NCBI GenBank assembly: GCA_021740025.1
Contig: JAIPAN010000079.1
Location: 1 to 5,964 of the forward strand
Length of the DNA stretch: 5,964 nucleotides
Direction of reading: 5' to 3'
From: Sphingobacteriaceae bacterium
Lineage (GTDB): Bacteria > Bacteroidota > Bacteroidia > Sphingobacteriales > Sphingobacteriaceae
In this document: positions 1 to 5,964 of the stretch, piece after piece
Numbering within the stretch: the stretch's first letter is position 1
Layout of the letters: every line of letters begins with the position of its first letter
Notes under the pieces: model-generated
The model's database searches: none
What the model saw: only the letters and a program-made list of their open reading frames with translations
Told to the model about the DNA's origin: nothing
Translations under genes and position numbers: made by a program

Positions 1-467
1 GTTATTTCTTTGGCGGAGTAGTTGAATTTCTATTTTTAGGCAAATTATCTCTTCAACCGGGTTTAATACTAAACGGCCAGGCTGGAAATTTGGGTTCTGG
101 GGTTGATGAGGTAACCGTGAATATGATGTATGCGGAAGTTCCTATAAATATTTTAGGCCGTGCAGATTTAGGAATCGGATCGTTTTATTTGGGTGGTGGC
201 CCCTATGCTGCATATGCTCTCTCAGGTAAAATTAAAAGCACTGGTATTACTGAAAAAATAGTATTCGGAAATACAGTAGACGATTTTATGAAACCAACAG
301 ATTTCGGAATGAACCTATTAACTGGATTGGATTTGAGAGGAGGATTGAGTTTGGGCTTAGGCTATAAATTAGGCTTAAGTGATAATGCGCCAAAGACCTT
401 AACTGAAGCACTCAATAGTAAAAATAACAGTTTTAGTGTTTCTTTAGGCTATATGTTAAAACTATAA
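1..467 (+). CDS. Outer-membrane beta-barrel protein (porin-like family), 3' fragment
   Basis: The reading frame is open from base 3 to the TAA at 465-467, giving about 154 C-terminal residues; the true start and any signal peptide lie before the window. The only nearby start-like codon, a TTG at 90, lies inside a continuous open frame and is not a believable start. The protein shows alternating hydrophobic/polar strands rich in Gly, Tyr and Leu, separated by polar loops. Examples are a GKLSLQPGL strand, a LGGGPYAAYALSGK strand pair, GLDLRGGLSLGLGYKLGL, and a final FSVSLGYMLKL strand ending close to the terminus, as expected for a C-terminal barrel-insertion strand. This pattern matches the Bacteroidota OMP_b-brl_2 type (PF13568), small eight-strand barrels mostly of unknown function. 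It would sit in the outer membrane. The substrate or role cannot be told. It converges with dprA and is probably unrelated to it. Confidence 0.8.
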   Translation, partial: YFFGGVVEFLFLGKLSLQPGLILNGQAGNLGSGVDEVTVNMMYAEVPINILGRADLGIGSFYLGGGPYAAYALSGKIKSTGITEKIVFGNTVDDFMKPTDFGMNLLTGLDLRGGLSLGLGYKLGLSDNAPKTLTEALNSKNNSFSVSLGYMLKL

Positions 468-523
468 AATCAGTCTATTTTCACTTCATTAAAAGCGAAG
501 GTCTATTCAGATTTTCACTTTTT
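468..523. other. Convergent intergenic spacer with a short imperfect direct repeat
   Basis: These 56 bases separate the stops of the barrel gene (+) and dprA (-). The motif at 473-486 (GTCTATTTTCACTT) recurs at 501-520 with six extra bases in the middle (GTCTA, TTCAGA, TTTTCACTT). The only stem visible is a 4-bp CTTC/GAAG pair (near 484-500). A T-run at 519-525 comes too far after it to make a convincing intrinsic terminator, so none is called for either gene. Confidence 0.4.
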
Positions 524-1618
524 TTATAGCAAAATGCACCTATTGCCGGGTACTATTCGCACCATACCTGCTACTTGCAAATCGAGGAGCAGTAAAGCAA
601 TTTTACTTTGCGAAAAGCCGGTATTTAACACTAAAGTATCAATGGCTATACCATCAATTTCTGCTAAATGTGATAAAACTACTTGTTCATCGGGAGTTCT
701 GCTTAACCAATTAGCTTGGCTTAGCCCTTTTTTACTTGGACTAGTTATATCCCAAGCTAATAAGGAAGCTACGTCTGCTGCTTGCGTAATTAAGTGTGCC
801 CGATTTGTTTTAATAAGATCATGGCAACCCAGGCTGTATTCATCGGTAGCCCTGCCGGGGAATGCACACACTTCTCTGTGGTAAGAATTGGCTAAATCTG
901 CCGTAATGAGTGCCCCACCCTTACTATTGGCCTCCACCACAATGGTGGCATCAGCCAAACCGGCAATAATGCGGTTGCGTTTGGGGAAATTTTCTCTATC
1001 GGGAATTGTATATGATGGAAATTCGGTCAGTAAACCTCCATGTAGGAGCATTTCTGCGGCTAATTTACGGTGTGCATTGGGGTACACTCGATCGAGCCCA
1101 TGCGCCAAAATCCCGAGCGTGGGTAATTCGTATTTAACACAGGCCTTATGTACTGCGGCATCTATACCATAAGCCAGGCCGCTCACTACCAAAGCTCCAT
1201 ATTCGGCTAAACCTTTTACAAATTCGTCGCAAATCAGTTTTCCGTGGGTTGTAGCATTTCGGGTACCTACCACACTCACTATTTTTTGCGCATTTAAATT
1301 GGCCTGGCCTTTATAAAAAAGAACAAGAGGTGCATCGTAACAATAAGAGAGTCTTTTCGGATACTTTTCATCGCCCAAAACCAGTAATTGAATGCCGTGA
1401 GCCTCAGCAAAGGCTAACTCAGCAACACAAGCATCAAATTCATCAAATTGACGAATATTACGAGCCAATTGAGGGCCTATACCATCTACATGGAGCAAAT
1501 GCTTGTAGGAAGCAGTAAAAATGGCTTCAGCAGCTCCAAAATGGCTAAGAAGTGCACGAGCCAAAACAGCTCCTACACCCGGAATACGGTTTAAGGCTAG
1601 TAAATATTCTGTTGACAC
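524..1618 (-). CDS. dprA: DNA-processing protein DprA (Smf)
   Basis: DprA binds single-stranded DNA entering during natural transformation, protects it and helps load RecA; the gene is also widespread in bacteria not known to be competent. The 364-residue product has the usual three-part build. Residues 1-60 are a helix-hairpin-helix/SAM-like region with two hairpins (IPGVG, VDGIG). Residues about 80-288 form the Rossmann-like DNA-binding core with GTRNAT (118-123), SGLAYGID (146-153), FPKRNRIIAGL (211-221), GGALITA (234-240) and PG (254-255). Residues about 305-364 form a C-terminal winged helix of the DML1-like type. The start is a GTG at 1618-1616. The codon frame upstream meets the rsmG stop after only two codons and there is no Met before residue 190, so this start is nearly forced. 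No Shine-Dalgarno is visible. It is the last gene of the minus-strand cluster, 6 bases after rsmG and in the same frame. All core motifs are intact. Confidence 0.96.
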   Translation of the reverse strand: MSTEYLLALNRIPGVGAVLARALLSHFGAAEAIFTASYKHLLHVDGIGPQLARNIRQFDEFDACVAELAFAEAHGIQLLVLGDEKYPKRLSYCYDAPLVLFYKGQANLNAQKIVSVVGTRNATTHGKLICDEFVKGLAEYGALVVSGLAYGIDAAVHKACVKYELPTLGILAHGLDRVYPNAHRKLAAEMLLHGGLLTEFPSYTIPDRENFPKRNRIIAGLADATIVVEANSKGGALITADLANSYHREVCAFPGRATDEYSLGCHDLIKTNRAHLITQAADVASLLAWDITSPSKKGLSQANWLSRTPDEQVVLSHLAEIDGIAIDTLVLNTGFSQSKIALLLLDLQVAGMVRIVPGNRCILL

Positions 1619-1624
1619 GCTACG

Positions 1625-2263
1625 TTATTGTGCTTCGAAGTACACAACGTATTTTGTGAGAAAAAAATCTTGAGGAAAGTATTTTATGATTGCAAATTGT
1701 TTTACGCCTTTGAGTTTGGCTGCTGCCAACTCTTCGGTTAAATCGCCCCCTTTGAGGTATAAAACCCCATTAGCAAGGGTATTTTTGCCCCCTTTTCTAA
1801 TTTTGGCTCGTACCCAAGGATAAAATTCTTTTAGTCGTGTAACGGCTCTTGAAATCACAAAATCTACCGTACCTTTTACATCTTCGGCACGCATGTGGCT
1901 AGCTTGTACATTTTTTAGACCAAGGGCTTGGGCTAGTTCTTGCACCACTTTAATCTTTTTACCTATAGAATCTACCAAATGAAAAGAAGTTTCGGGGAAT
2001 AAAATGGCTAAAGGAATACCTGGGAAACCCCCTCCTGTTCCTACATCGAGCACAGTTTCTCCAGGTAAAAAGTCTAATACTTTGGCAATACTTAAAGAAT
2101 GGAGCACATGGTGCTCGTAGAGCATATCGATATCTTTTCTCGAAACCACATTGATTTGCGCATTCCAAAAACGATACAACTCATCTAGGGCCTCAAACTG
2201 TTTCTTTTGCTGTTCGGTGAGGGTCGGAAAATATTGAAAAATGTCTTGAACGCTGGGTTTCAC
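1625..2263 (-). CDS. rsmG: 16S rRNA (guanine-527-N7)-methyltransferase RsmG (GidB)
   Basis: RsmG uses S-adenosylmethionine to methylate N7 of G527 in the 530 loop of 16S rRNA; in other bacteria its loss gives low-level streptomycin resistance. The 212-residue length is normal. Visible features are the N-terminal NVVSRKD segment (38-44) and HVLHSL (52-57), the SAM-binding loop DVGTGGGFPGIP (73-84), the acidic end of the next strand in HLVDS (95-99), RAE (125-127) and SRAV (138-141). It begins with GTG at 2263-2261, whose first base is also the last base of the TAG stop of the glycosyltransferase (TAGTG). Translation of the two is therefore probably coupled. dprA follows after 6 bases. The product is a cytoplasmic soluble enzyme and nothing in the active-site region looks damaged. 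Confidence 0.97.
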   Translation of the reverse strand: MKPSVQDIFQYFPTLTEQQKKQFEALDELYRFWNAQINVVSRKDIDMLYEHHVLHSLSIAKVLDFLPGETVLDVGTGGGFPGIPLAILFPETSFHLVDSIGKKIKVVQELAQALGLKNVQASHMRAEDVKGTVDFVISRAVTRLKEFYPWVRAKIRKGGKNTLANGVLYLKGGDLTEELAAAKLKGVKQFAIIKYFPQDFFLTKYVVYFEAQ

Positions 2264-3399
2264 TAGCTGTTGTTTTTAATAAGGTATACCGCTCTAAGTG
2301 CCATGCTTTGAAGCAGATAGATAGGTTCTAAAATAGGCATTGCCCATTGAATATTTGGGTGTTTTAAGCGTTTTGCAATTTTAAAATACACCGCATATTG
2401 TAAGAATAAACGGCACAAATAGATAGCAAGTACTACAAGCCAACTAAACCCAAGAATAAGCAAGCCTGCGCTTATTAAATAGTAAAGCACAGCAGTGTAA
2501 ACACCTATATGTAACCGCAAGCGATTGCAAAGTGTAAATAGCTTCTGTGTATCCATTCGGGTAAACTTATCTTTTACAAACTGAGCATAGCTCTGTTTTT
2601 TATCGGTAAGTACATGGCTAGCAGGGTTTATTTCAACCCTCGTATTTTTACGAGTGGCATGTTGATTGATGAAAAAATCAGTTTCTCCGTAGGTTAAATG
2701 CATATGGGAGGCATAACCCTTACCTGCAAAAAAGGTCGTTTTAGTGAAGGCTATATTCTGTCCATAGCCACTAAACGCTTTTCCTTTAATGGCAAAAGAA
2801 AGACTATAAAGAGCCGTCATAAAATGATCGAAACGGCTGAGTAAGGTGCTAAATGTTGCACCCGCAGGAAAGGGTGCATAGCCCAATACCAGCTCGGTAT
2901 TTTCGGTAAAATTGGCTTGCATGTGCGCAATCCATTTTTTAGAACGCGGCAAATAATCTGCTTCAATAAATAAAATTTGTTCGTATTGCGCTGCTTTAAT
3001 GCCAAGCGTTAAGGCGTACTTTTTAGTGCGTCTAAATCGATCATCGATAGGTACATTCACTATTTTTACCTGCGGATAGGTCACAGCAAGGCTTCTTAAC
3101 AGGTCTTCGGTATCGTCCCATGAGCAATCGTTTACCAAAACCAACTCGAATACAGCATCTTCTTGGCTCAGCCATTCGGGTATGTTTTTTTCTAAGTATG
3201 TAGCTTGATTTCGGGCGTATACAATTACCGAAATGGGATTTTTTTCCCCAATTTCTTTCTTTTTAATAGGATACCTTGCTAAACGCAAGTGTACAAACAT
3301 CAACTGATAGAGCTGTATTAATGTTATAACAATTAATAAACCGAAAAGTATCAAAGAAAGCAGAGAAGAAGCTGCTAGATACTGCGTAATAAAATCCAT
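2263..3399 (-). CDS. Membrane-anchored family 2 glycosyltransferase with altered motifs
   Basis: This is probably an inner-membrane enzyme that transfers a sugar from a nucleotide donor on the cytoplasmic face; acceptor and product are unknown. The 378-residue protein has one N-terminal membrane helix (about 12-34), a GT-A fold domain starting at PISVIVYARNQATYLEKNI (55-73) with the donor-site acidic pair in VNDCSWDDT (89-97), and two or three hydrophobic segments near the C-terminus (about 299-339, possibly 352-372). The usual D-x-D metal site reads EAD (146-148). The later acidic motif, as I recall GDDDLF in Bacteroidota relatives, reads GETDFF (238-243). The Q-x-x-R-type segment is replaced by KDKFTRM (276-282). 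These changes may mark a divergent subfamily or changed activity. The gene leads the rsmG-dprA cluster from an ATG at 3399-3397 in the divergent spacer. The family call is firm; the function is not. Confidence 0.85.
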   Translation of the reverse strand: MDFITQYLAASSLLSLILFGLLIVITLIQLYQLMFVHLRLARYPIKKKEIGEKNPISVIVYARNQATYLEKNIPEWLSQEDAVFELVLVNDCSWDDTEDLLRSLAVTYPQVKIVNVPIDDRFRRTKKYALTLGIKAAQYEQILFIEADYLPRSKKWIAHMQANFTENTELVLGYAPFPAGATFSTLLSRFDHFMTALYSLSFAIKGKAFSGYGQNIAFTKTTFFAGKGYASHMHLTYGETDFFINQHATRKNTRVEINPASHVLTDKKQSYAQFVKDKFTRMDTQKLFTLCNRLRLHIGVYTAVLYYLISAGLLILGFSWLVVLAIYLCRLFLQYAVYFKIAKRLKHPNIQWAMPILEPIYLLQSMALRAVYLIKNNS

Positions 3400-3424
3400 A
3401 GAATAATTTGCTGTGTTGGGCCTG

Positions 3425-3446
3425 CAAATTTGTTATTTTTTTAACA
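3425..3446. promoter_or_regulatory. Palindrome and inverted repeat upstream of the glycosyltransferase
   Basis: CAAATTTG at 3425-3432 is a perfect 8-base palindrome. It overlaps the start of TGTTA-N6-TAACA (3431-3446), a perfect 5+5 inverted repeat around a T6 spacer. A second pair, TGTGTT at 3412-3417 and AACACA at 3443-3448, competes with it. The block lies 26-50 bases before the minus-strand ATG. Read on the minus strand it also resembles a weak Bacteroidota -7 element (AAATTTGC, lacking the usual TA two bases before the TTTG). No good TTG element lies about 20 bases upstream. It could be a regulator site or AT-rich coincidence. Confidence 0.3.
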
Positions 3447-3449
3447 CAT

Positions 3450-3482
3450 TTTGGGGCTAAATTGAAAATTAAAAGCCCGAAA
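3450..3482. other. Stem-loop in the divergent spacer before tgt
   Basis: TTTGGGGCT (3450-3458) can pair with AGCCCGAAA (3474-3482), giving eight pairs with one G/G mismatch. Inside it AATT (3460-3463) can pair with AATT (3467-3470) around a GAA loop. No T-tract follows on either strand, so it is not an intrinsic terminator. It sits 42 bases before the tgt ATG and could lie in the tgt leader or act as a protein-binding dyad. The pairing is seen directly; any role is inferred. Confidence 0.35.
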
Positions 3483-3488
3483 TACAGG

Positions 3489-3507
3489 TATTTTTTTGCT
3501 ATTTTGC
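3489..3507 (+). promoter_or_regulatory. Possible weak -7-like promoter region for tgt
   Basis: The stretch holds two overlapping approximations to the Bacteroidota -7 element TAnnTTTG: TA followed by a T-run ending TTTG (3489-3498), and TATTTTG (3500-3506), which is one base short. They lie 17-35 bases before the ATG at 3524, a normal leader length. The nearest upstream TTG (3462-3464) is 24 or more bases away, beyond the usual spacing. The call rests mainly on position and an approximate motif. Confidence 0.25.
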
Positions 3508-3523
3508 ACACTCTATCCTATTC

Positions 3524-4654
3524 ATGAAGTTTACACTAGCAGCTACAGACGCACATTCTAAGGCCCGGGCGGGCGAAATTGAAACGGCCCATGGAACTAT
3601 CCAAACGCCAATTTTTATGCCCGTTGGTACCGCTGGTACAGTAAAAGCCGTGCATCAACGAGAATTAAAAGACGATATAAAAGCTCAAATTATTTTGGGC
3701 AATACCTATCATTTATACCTACGTCCTGGGCTAGATACGATTGAAAAAGCAGGCGGATTGCACAAATTTAATGGCTGGGATGGGCCAATTTTAACCGATA
3801 GTGGTGGTTATCAAGTGTATTCGCTTTCTGGTGTACGTAAAATTAAAGAAGAAGGCGTTACCTTCCGTTCACACATTGATGGATCTAAACATTTGTTTAC
3901 CCCCGAGGGTGTAATGGATATCCAGCGGACCATTGGTGCCGATATCATCATGGCTTTTGATGAGTGCACGCCCTACCCTTGCGACTATACGTACGCACGC
4001 AAATCGATGGAAATGACACATCGTTGGCTGAAACGCTGCTGCGATCGATTCGATAATACCGAGGCGAAATATGGCTACGATCAAACCCTATTTCCCATTG
4101 TACAAGGCTCTACCTATACAGATTTACGCATAAAATCGGCAGAAACCATTGCCAGCTTTAACCGCGAAGGAAATGCCATTGGTGGCCTTTCTGTAGGCGA
4201 ACCAGCCGAAGAAATGTACGAAATGACCGAGGTAGTTTGCAACATTTTACCTACAAATAAACCACGCTACTTAATGGGCGTAGGTACGCCGGTAAATTTG
4301 CTCGAAAACATTGCGCTTGGCATAGATATGTTCGATTGTGTAATGCCTACCCGAAATGCCCGTAACGGTATGCTTTTTACCAGCAATGGCATTATTAATA
4401 TTCAAAATGAAAAGTGGAAAAACGACTTTTCGCCTTTAGAAGCTGATAGTGAATTATTTGCCGATACGCAGTATACGAAGGCTTATTTACGTCATTTAAT
4501 GCAATCGAAAGAAATTTTAGCTGCACAAATAGCTTCTTTGCATAACTTGCATTTTTATTTATGGTTGATGAAAGTGGCTCGTAGCCAAATTATTGCTGGC
4601 ACTTTTTACGACTGGAAAAACAAAATGGTTAAACAAATGGCACAACGTTTATAA
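3524..4654 (+). CDS. tgt: tRNA-guanine(34) transglycosylase Tgt, zinc cysteines absent
   Basis: Tgt exchanges guanine at the wobble position of GUN-anticodon tRNAs (Asp, Asn, His, Tyr) for a 7-deazaguanine base, classically preQ1 in bacteria, on the way to queuosine. The 376 residues match the family length. Catalytic features are intact: the TPIFMPVGTAGTVK entry (28-41), D92 in DSGGYQV (general acid/base), FDEC (145-148), QG (194-195), GGLSVGE (220-226), and the nucleophile D271 in DMFDCVMPTRNARNG. The late zinc site is unusual. Counting from D271, the three cysteines equivalent to E. coli C302, C304 and C307 are S309, L311 and D314, while the histidine ligand remains as H340. The flanking YTKAYLRHL and HNLHFYLWLM segments align cleanly, so this is not a frameshift. 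The stop overlaps the next ATG by one base (TAATG). The ATG start follows the divergent spacer and no Shine-Dalgarno is visible. Confidence 0.96.
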   Translation: MKFTLAATDAHSKARAGEIETAHGTIQTPIFMPVGTAGTVKAVHQRELKDDIKAQIILGNTYHLYLRPGLDTIEKAGGLHKFNGWDGPILTDSGGYQVYSLSGVRKIKEEGVTFRSHIDGSKHLFTPEGVMDIQRTIGADIIMAFDECTPYPCDYTYARKSMEMTHRWLKRCCDRFDNTEAKYGYDQTLFPIVQGSTYTDLRIKSAETIASFNREGNAIGGLSVGEPAEEMYEMTEVVCNILPTNKPRYLMGVGTPVNLLENIALGIDMFDCVMPTRNARNGMLFTSNGIINIQNEKWKNDFSPLEADSELFADTQYTKAYLRHLMQSKEILAAQIASLHNLHFYLWLMKVARSQIIAGTFYDWKNKMVKQMAQRL

Positions 4655-5739
4655 TGGATCGGATCAAAATTATTGATTGGTATATTATTAAAAAGTACCT
4701 CGGTACCTTTGTGTTTACCATGGCTATTTTTAGCGTGGTAATTGTAATTTTCGATATTTCTGAGAAGCTAGACAACTTTTTAGAGTACCAGGCTCCACTC
4801 AGCAAAATCATTTTTCAGTATTATGTAGGCTTGGTACCTTTTTACTTAAACATGCTCTTGCCGCTCATTAATTTTATTGCGGTAATCTTTTTTACAGCAA
4901 AAATGGCAGATCAAACCGAGATTGTGCCTATTTTAAGTGGTGGAGCAAGTTTTATGCGTTTTTTACGCCCTTATTTTATTGCTTCTTCGGTTATTTTCTT
5001 TTTCTCACTCATTTTCAATTTGTTTATCATCCCAGAAACCAATCAATTGAAAATTGATTTTGAAAACACGTATATAGAACCGGTATCATTTAACTCCAAA
5101 ATGTATACCAATATGCGTTTAGATAAGAATACCTACGTATACATTGAGAATTTTGATAACGTAAATAAAATTGGATACCGTTTTACGCTAGATAAGTTTA
5201 AAGGACAAAAATTAGAACAAAAATGGGTAGCCGACCGCATTATATGGGATTCGGTGAAACACTCATGGAGGATAGATAACTATTCGATACGTAGAATTAA
5301 TGGCTTGAAGGAAAAAATGGACTATGGACAAAAAAAAGACACCATTTTAGACATGAATCCGAATGATTTTAAGGTATACAATAATGTATACCAAGCAATG
5401 AATATGGGAGAACTTAACGAACGCATTCGCAAAGAAGTTATGCGGGGTACTGGAGTAATGGATAATTTACTTATAGAAAAATATAAACGTTTTGTGGATC
5501 CTTTTTCGGCCTTTGTGCTCACCATAATGGGAGTTTCTTTATCTTCTAGAAAAGTCCGTGGTGGCGTAGGTCTTTCTCTAGGAATAGGTATATTTCTCAG
5601 TTTTGCTTACATCTTATTCATACAATTTTCTACCATGTTTGCACTAAAGGGTGCATTGTATCCCTTTGTTGCCGTTTGCTTACCTAATATTATTTTTGGC
5701 TGCATTGGTATGTACTTATTAAAACGAGCACCAAAATAA
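4654..5739 (+). CDS. lptG: LptF/LptG (YjgP/YjgQ) family LPS-export permease
   Basis: LptF and LptG form the membrane part of the LptB2FG ABC transporter, which extracts lipopolysaccharide from the inner membrane and feeds it to the LptC/A/D bridge. The 361-residue length matches the family. Three N-terminal helices lie at about 15-34, 57-82 and 104-126. A periplasmic beta-jellyroll-like region follows at about 130-265, and three C-terminal helices at about 282-297, 305-325 and 335-356. Family landmarks include the amphipathic FDISEKLDNFL after helix 1, QTEIVPILSGG before helix 3, and KRFVDPFSAFVLTIMGVSLSSRKVRGG (279-304). Bacteroidota carry two such paralogues. The FD..EKLDNFL segment favours LptG, but sequence alone does not settle F versus G, so the symbol is tentative. 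The ATG shares one base with the tgt stop, suggesting translational coupling. A transporter gene follows after 4 bases. No defect is visible. Confidence 0.9.
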   Translation: MDRIKIIDWYIIKKYLGTFVFTMAIFSVVIVIFDISEKLDNFLEYQAPLSKIIFQYYVGLVPFYLNMLLPLINFIAVIFFTAKMADQTEIVPILSGGASFMRFLRPYFIASSVIFFFSLIFNLFIIPETNQLKIDFENTYIEPVSFNSKMYTNMRLDKNTYVYIENFDNVNKIGYRFTLDKFKGQKLEQKWVADRIIWDSVKHSWRIDNYSIRRINGLKEKMDYGQKKDTILDMNPNDFKVYNNVYQAMNMGELNERIRKEVMRGTGVMDNLLIEKYKRFVDPFSAFVLTIMGVSLSSRKVRGGVGLSLGIGIFLSFAYILFIQFSTMFALKGALYPFVAVCLPNIIFGCIGMYLLKRAPK

Positions 5740-5743
5740 GTGA

Positions 5744-5964
5744 ATGAACCAGCATAAATTATCTTCACTAAAACGAAATTTACTCATTTTGCACCTTACC
5801 GTATTGGTATGGGGCTTCACAGGCATTTTAGGGGCACTCATTTCTGCTCCTGCCATCACACTGGTATGGTACCGAGTACTCATTGCTTTTATCACACTTT
5901 TTATCTATTTTAAATTTACCAATACCTCTATTTGGGTATCAAAAAATACATTTTTAAAGTTATT
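5744..5964 (+). CDS. EamA/DMT-family transporter, 5' fragment
   Basis: The frame is open from the ATG at 5744-5746 to the window edge, giving 73 N-terminal residues. After a short basic start (MNQHKLSSLKRN) come two membrane helices, about 13-33 (LLILHLTVLVWGFTGILGALI) and 37-57. The pattern of a VWGFTG turn in helix 1 and a LVWYRVLIAF entry into helix 2 is typical of EamA (PF00892) drug/metabolite transporters, ten-helix inner-membrane exporters of amino acids or metabolites. The substrate cannot be told. It starts 4 bases after the permease stop and is probably the third gene of the tgt operon. A GTG at 5740 opens only a five-codon frame and is not the start. No Shine-Dalgarno is seen. Confidence 0.8.
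   Translation, partial: MNQHKLSSLKRNLLILHLTVLVWGFTGILGALISAPAITLVWYRVLIAFITLFIYFKFTNTSIWVSKNTFLKL

Noticed and set aside
90..467. A complete 125-residue protein starting at TTG 90
   Set aside because: The frame stays open to the left edge of the window and the upstream residues (GKLSLQPGL and neighbours) continue the beta-barrel strand pattern, so the gene is truncated by the window rather than starting here.
468..525. Intrinsic terminator between the barrel gene and dprA
   Set aside because: Only a 4-bp CTTC/GAAG stem is available, and the T-run begins about 20 bases after it, so it does not form a hairpin directly followed by a T-tract on either strand.
534..1518. Plus-strand open frames at 534-884, 888-1172 and 1330-1518
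   Set aside because: They lie opposite dprA, whose full set of conserved motifs is on the minus strand; their translations resemble no known protein and have the composition expected of antisense shadows.
3263..3511. An 82-residue minus-strand frame covering most of the divergent spacer
   Set aside because: It overlaps the start of the glycosyltransferase in another frame, has low-complexity aromatic-rich content, and its first half is non-coding AT-rich spacer; no family resemblance is seen.
3433..3523. A preQ1 riboswitch before tgt
   Set aside because: The stem at 3450-3482 lacks the preQ1-I pattern of a short hairpin followed by an A-rich tail pairing back into the loop, and it does not mask a ribosome binding site. 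Queuosine genes can carry such switches, but the sequence here gives no support.
4695..4706. GTACC-TC-GGTAC inverted repeat near the permease start
   Set aside because: A two-base loop cannot form a hairpin with all pairs, and the site is inside the coding sequence of the first membrane helix, so codon coincidence is the simpler explanation.
5740..5757. Mini-gene from the GTG directly after the permease stop
   Set aside because: It encodes only five codons before TAA, while the ATG four bases on opens the clear EamA-like frame.

Overview
The window looks like ordinary chromosomal DNA from a member of the Bacteroidota (Cytophagales/Sphingobacteriales-like; genus not determinable from this sequence). 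The signs are an AT-rich composition, no Shine-Dalgarno sequences before any start, an outer-membrane barrel of the porin-like type common in that phylum, and a glycosyltransferase and a Tgt whose sequences resemble Bacteroidota versions. No mobile element, RNA gene or CRISPR array was found. Seven genes fill almost the whole window.

Layout. Bases 1-467 (+) are the 3' end of an outer-membrane beta-barrel gene. It converges on a minus-strand cluster that is read right to left: a membrane-anchored family-2 glycosyltransferase (3399-2263), rsmG (2263-1625) and dprA (1618-524). The first two genes overlap by one base and the last two are 6 bases apart, so they very probably form one operon. A 124-base divergent spacer (3400-3523) with two inverted repeats separates it from a plus-strand cluster: tgt (3524-4654), an LptF/LptG-type permease (4654-5739, one-base overlap) and the 5' end of an EamA/DMT-family transporter (from 5744, running off the window).

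How the genes relate. Two genes modify RNA: RsmG methylates 16S rRNA G527, and Tgt inserts queuine or its precursor at tRNA position 34. Two relate to the cell envelope: the LPS-export permease and, probably, the glycosyltransferase. DprA handles incoming single-stranded DNA in transformation. The clusters look like housekeeping operons rather than one dedicated pathway.

No novel system is evident. The points most worth a second look are a Tgt in which all three zinc-binding cysteines are replaced while the zinc-ligand histidine and catalytic residues remain, a glycosyltransferase with substitutions in several catalytic-type motifs, and the paired dyads in the divergent promoter region.
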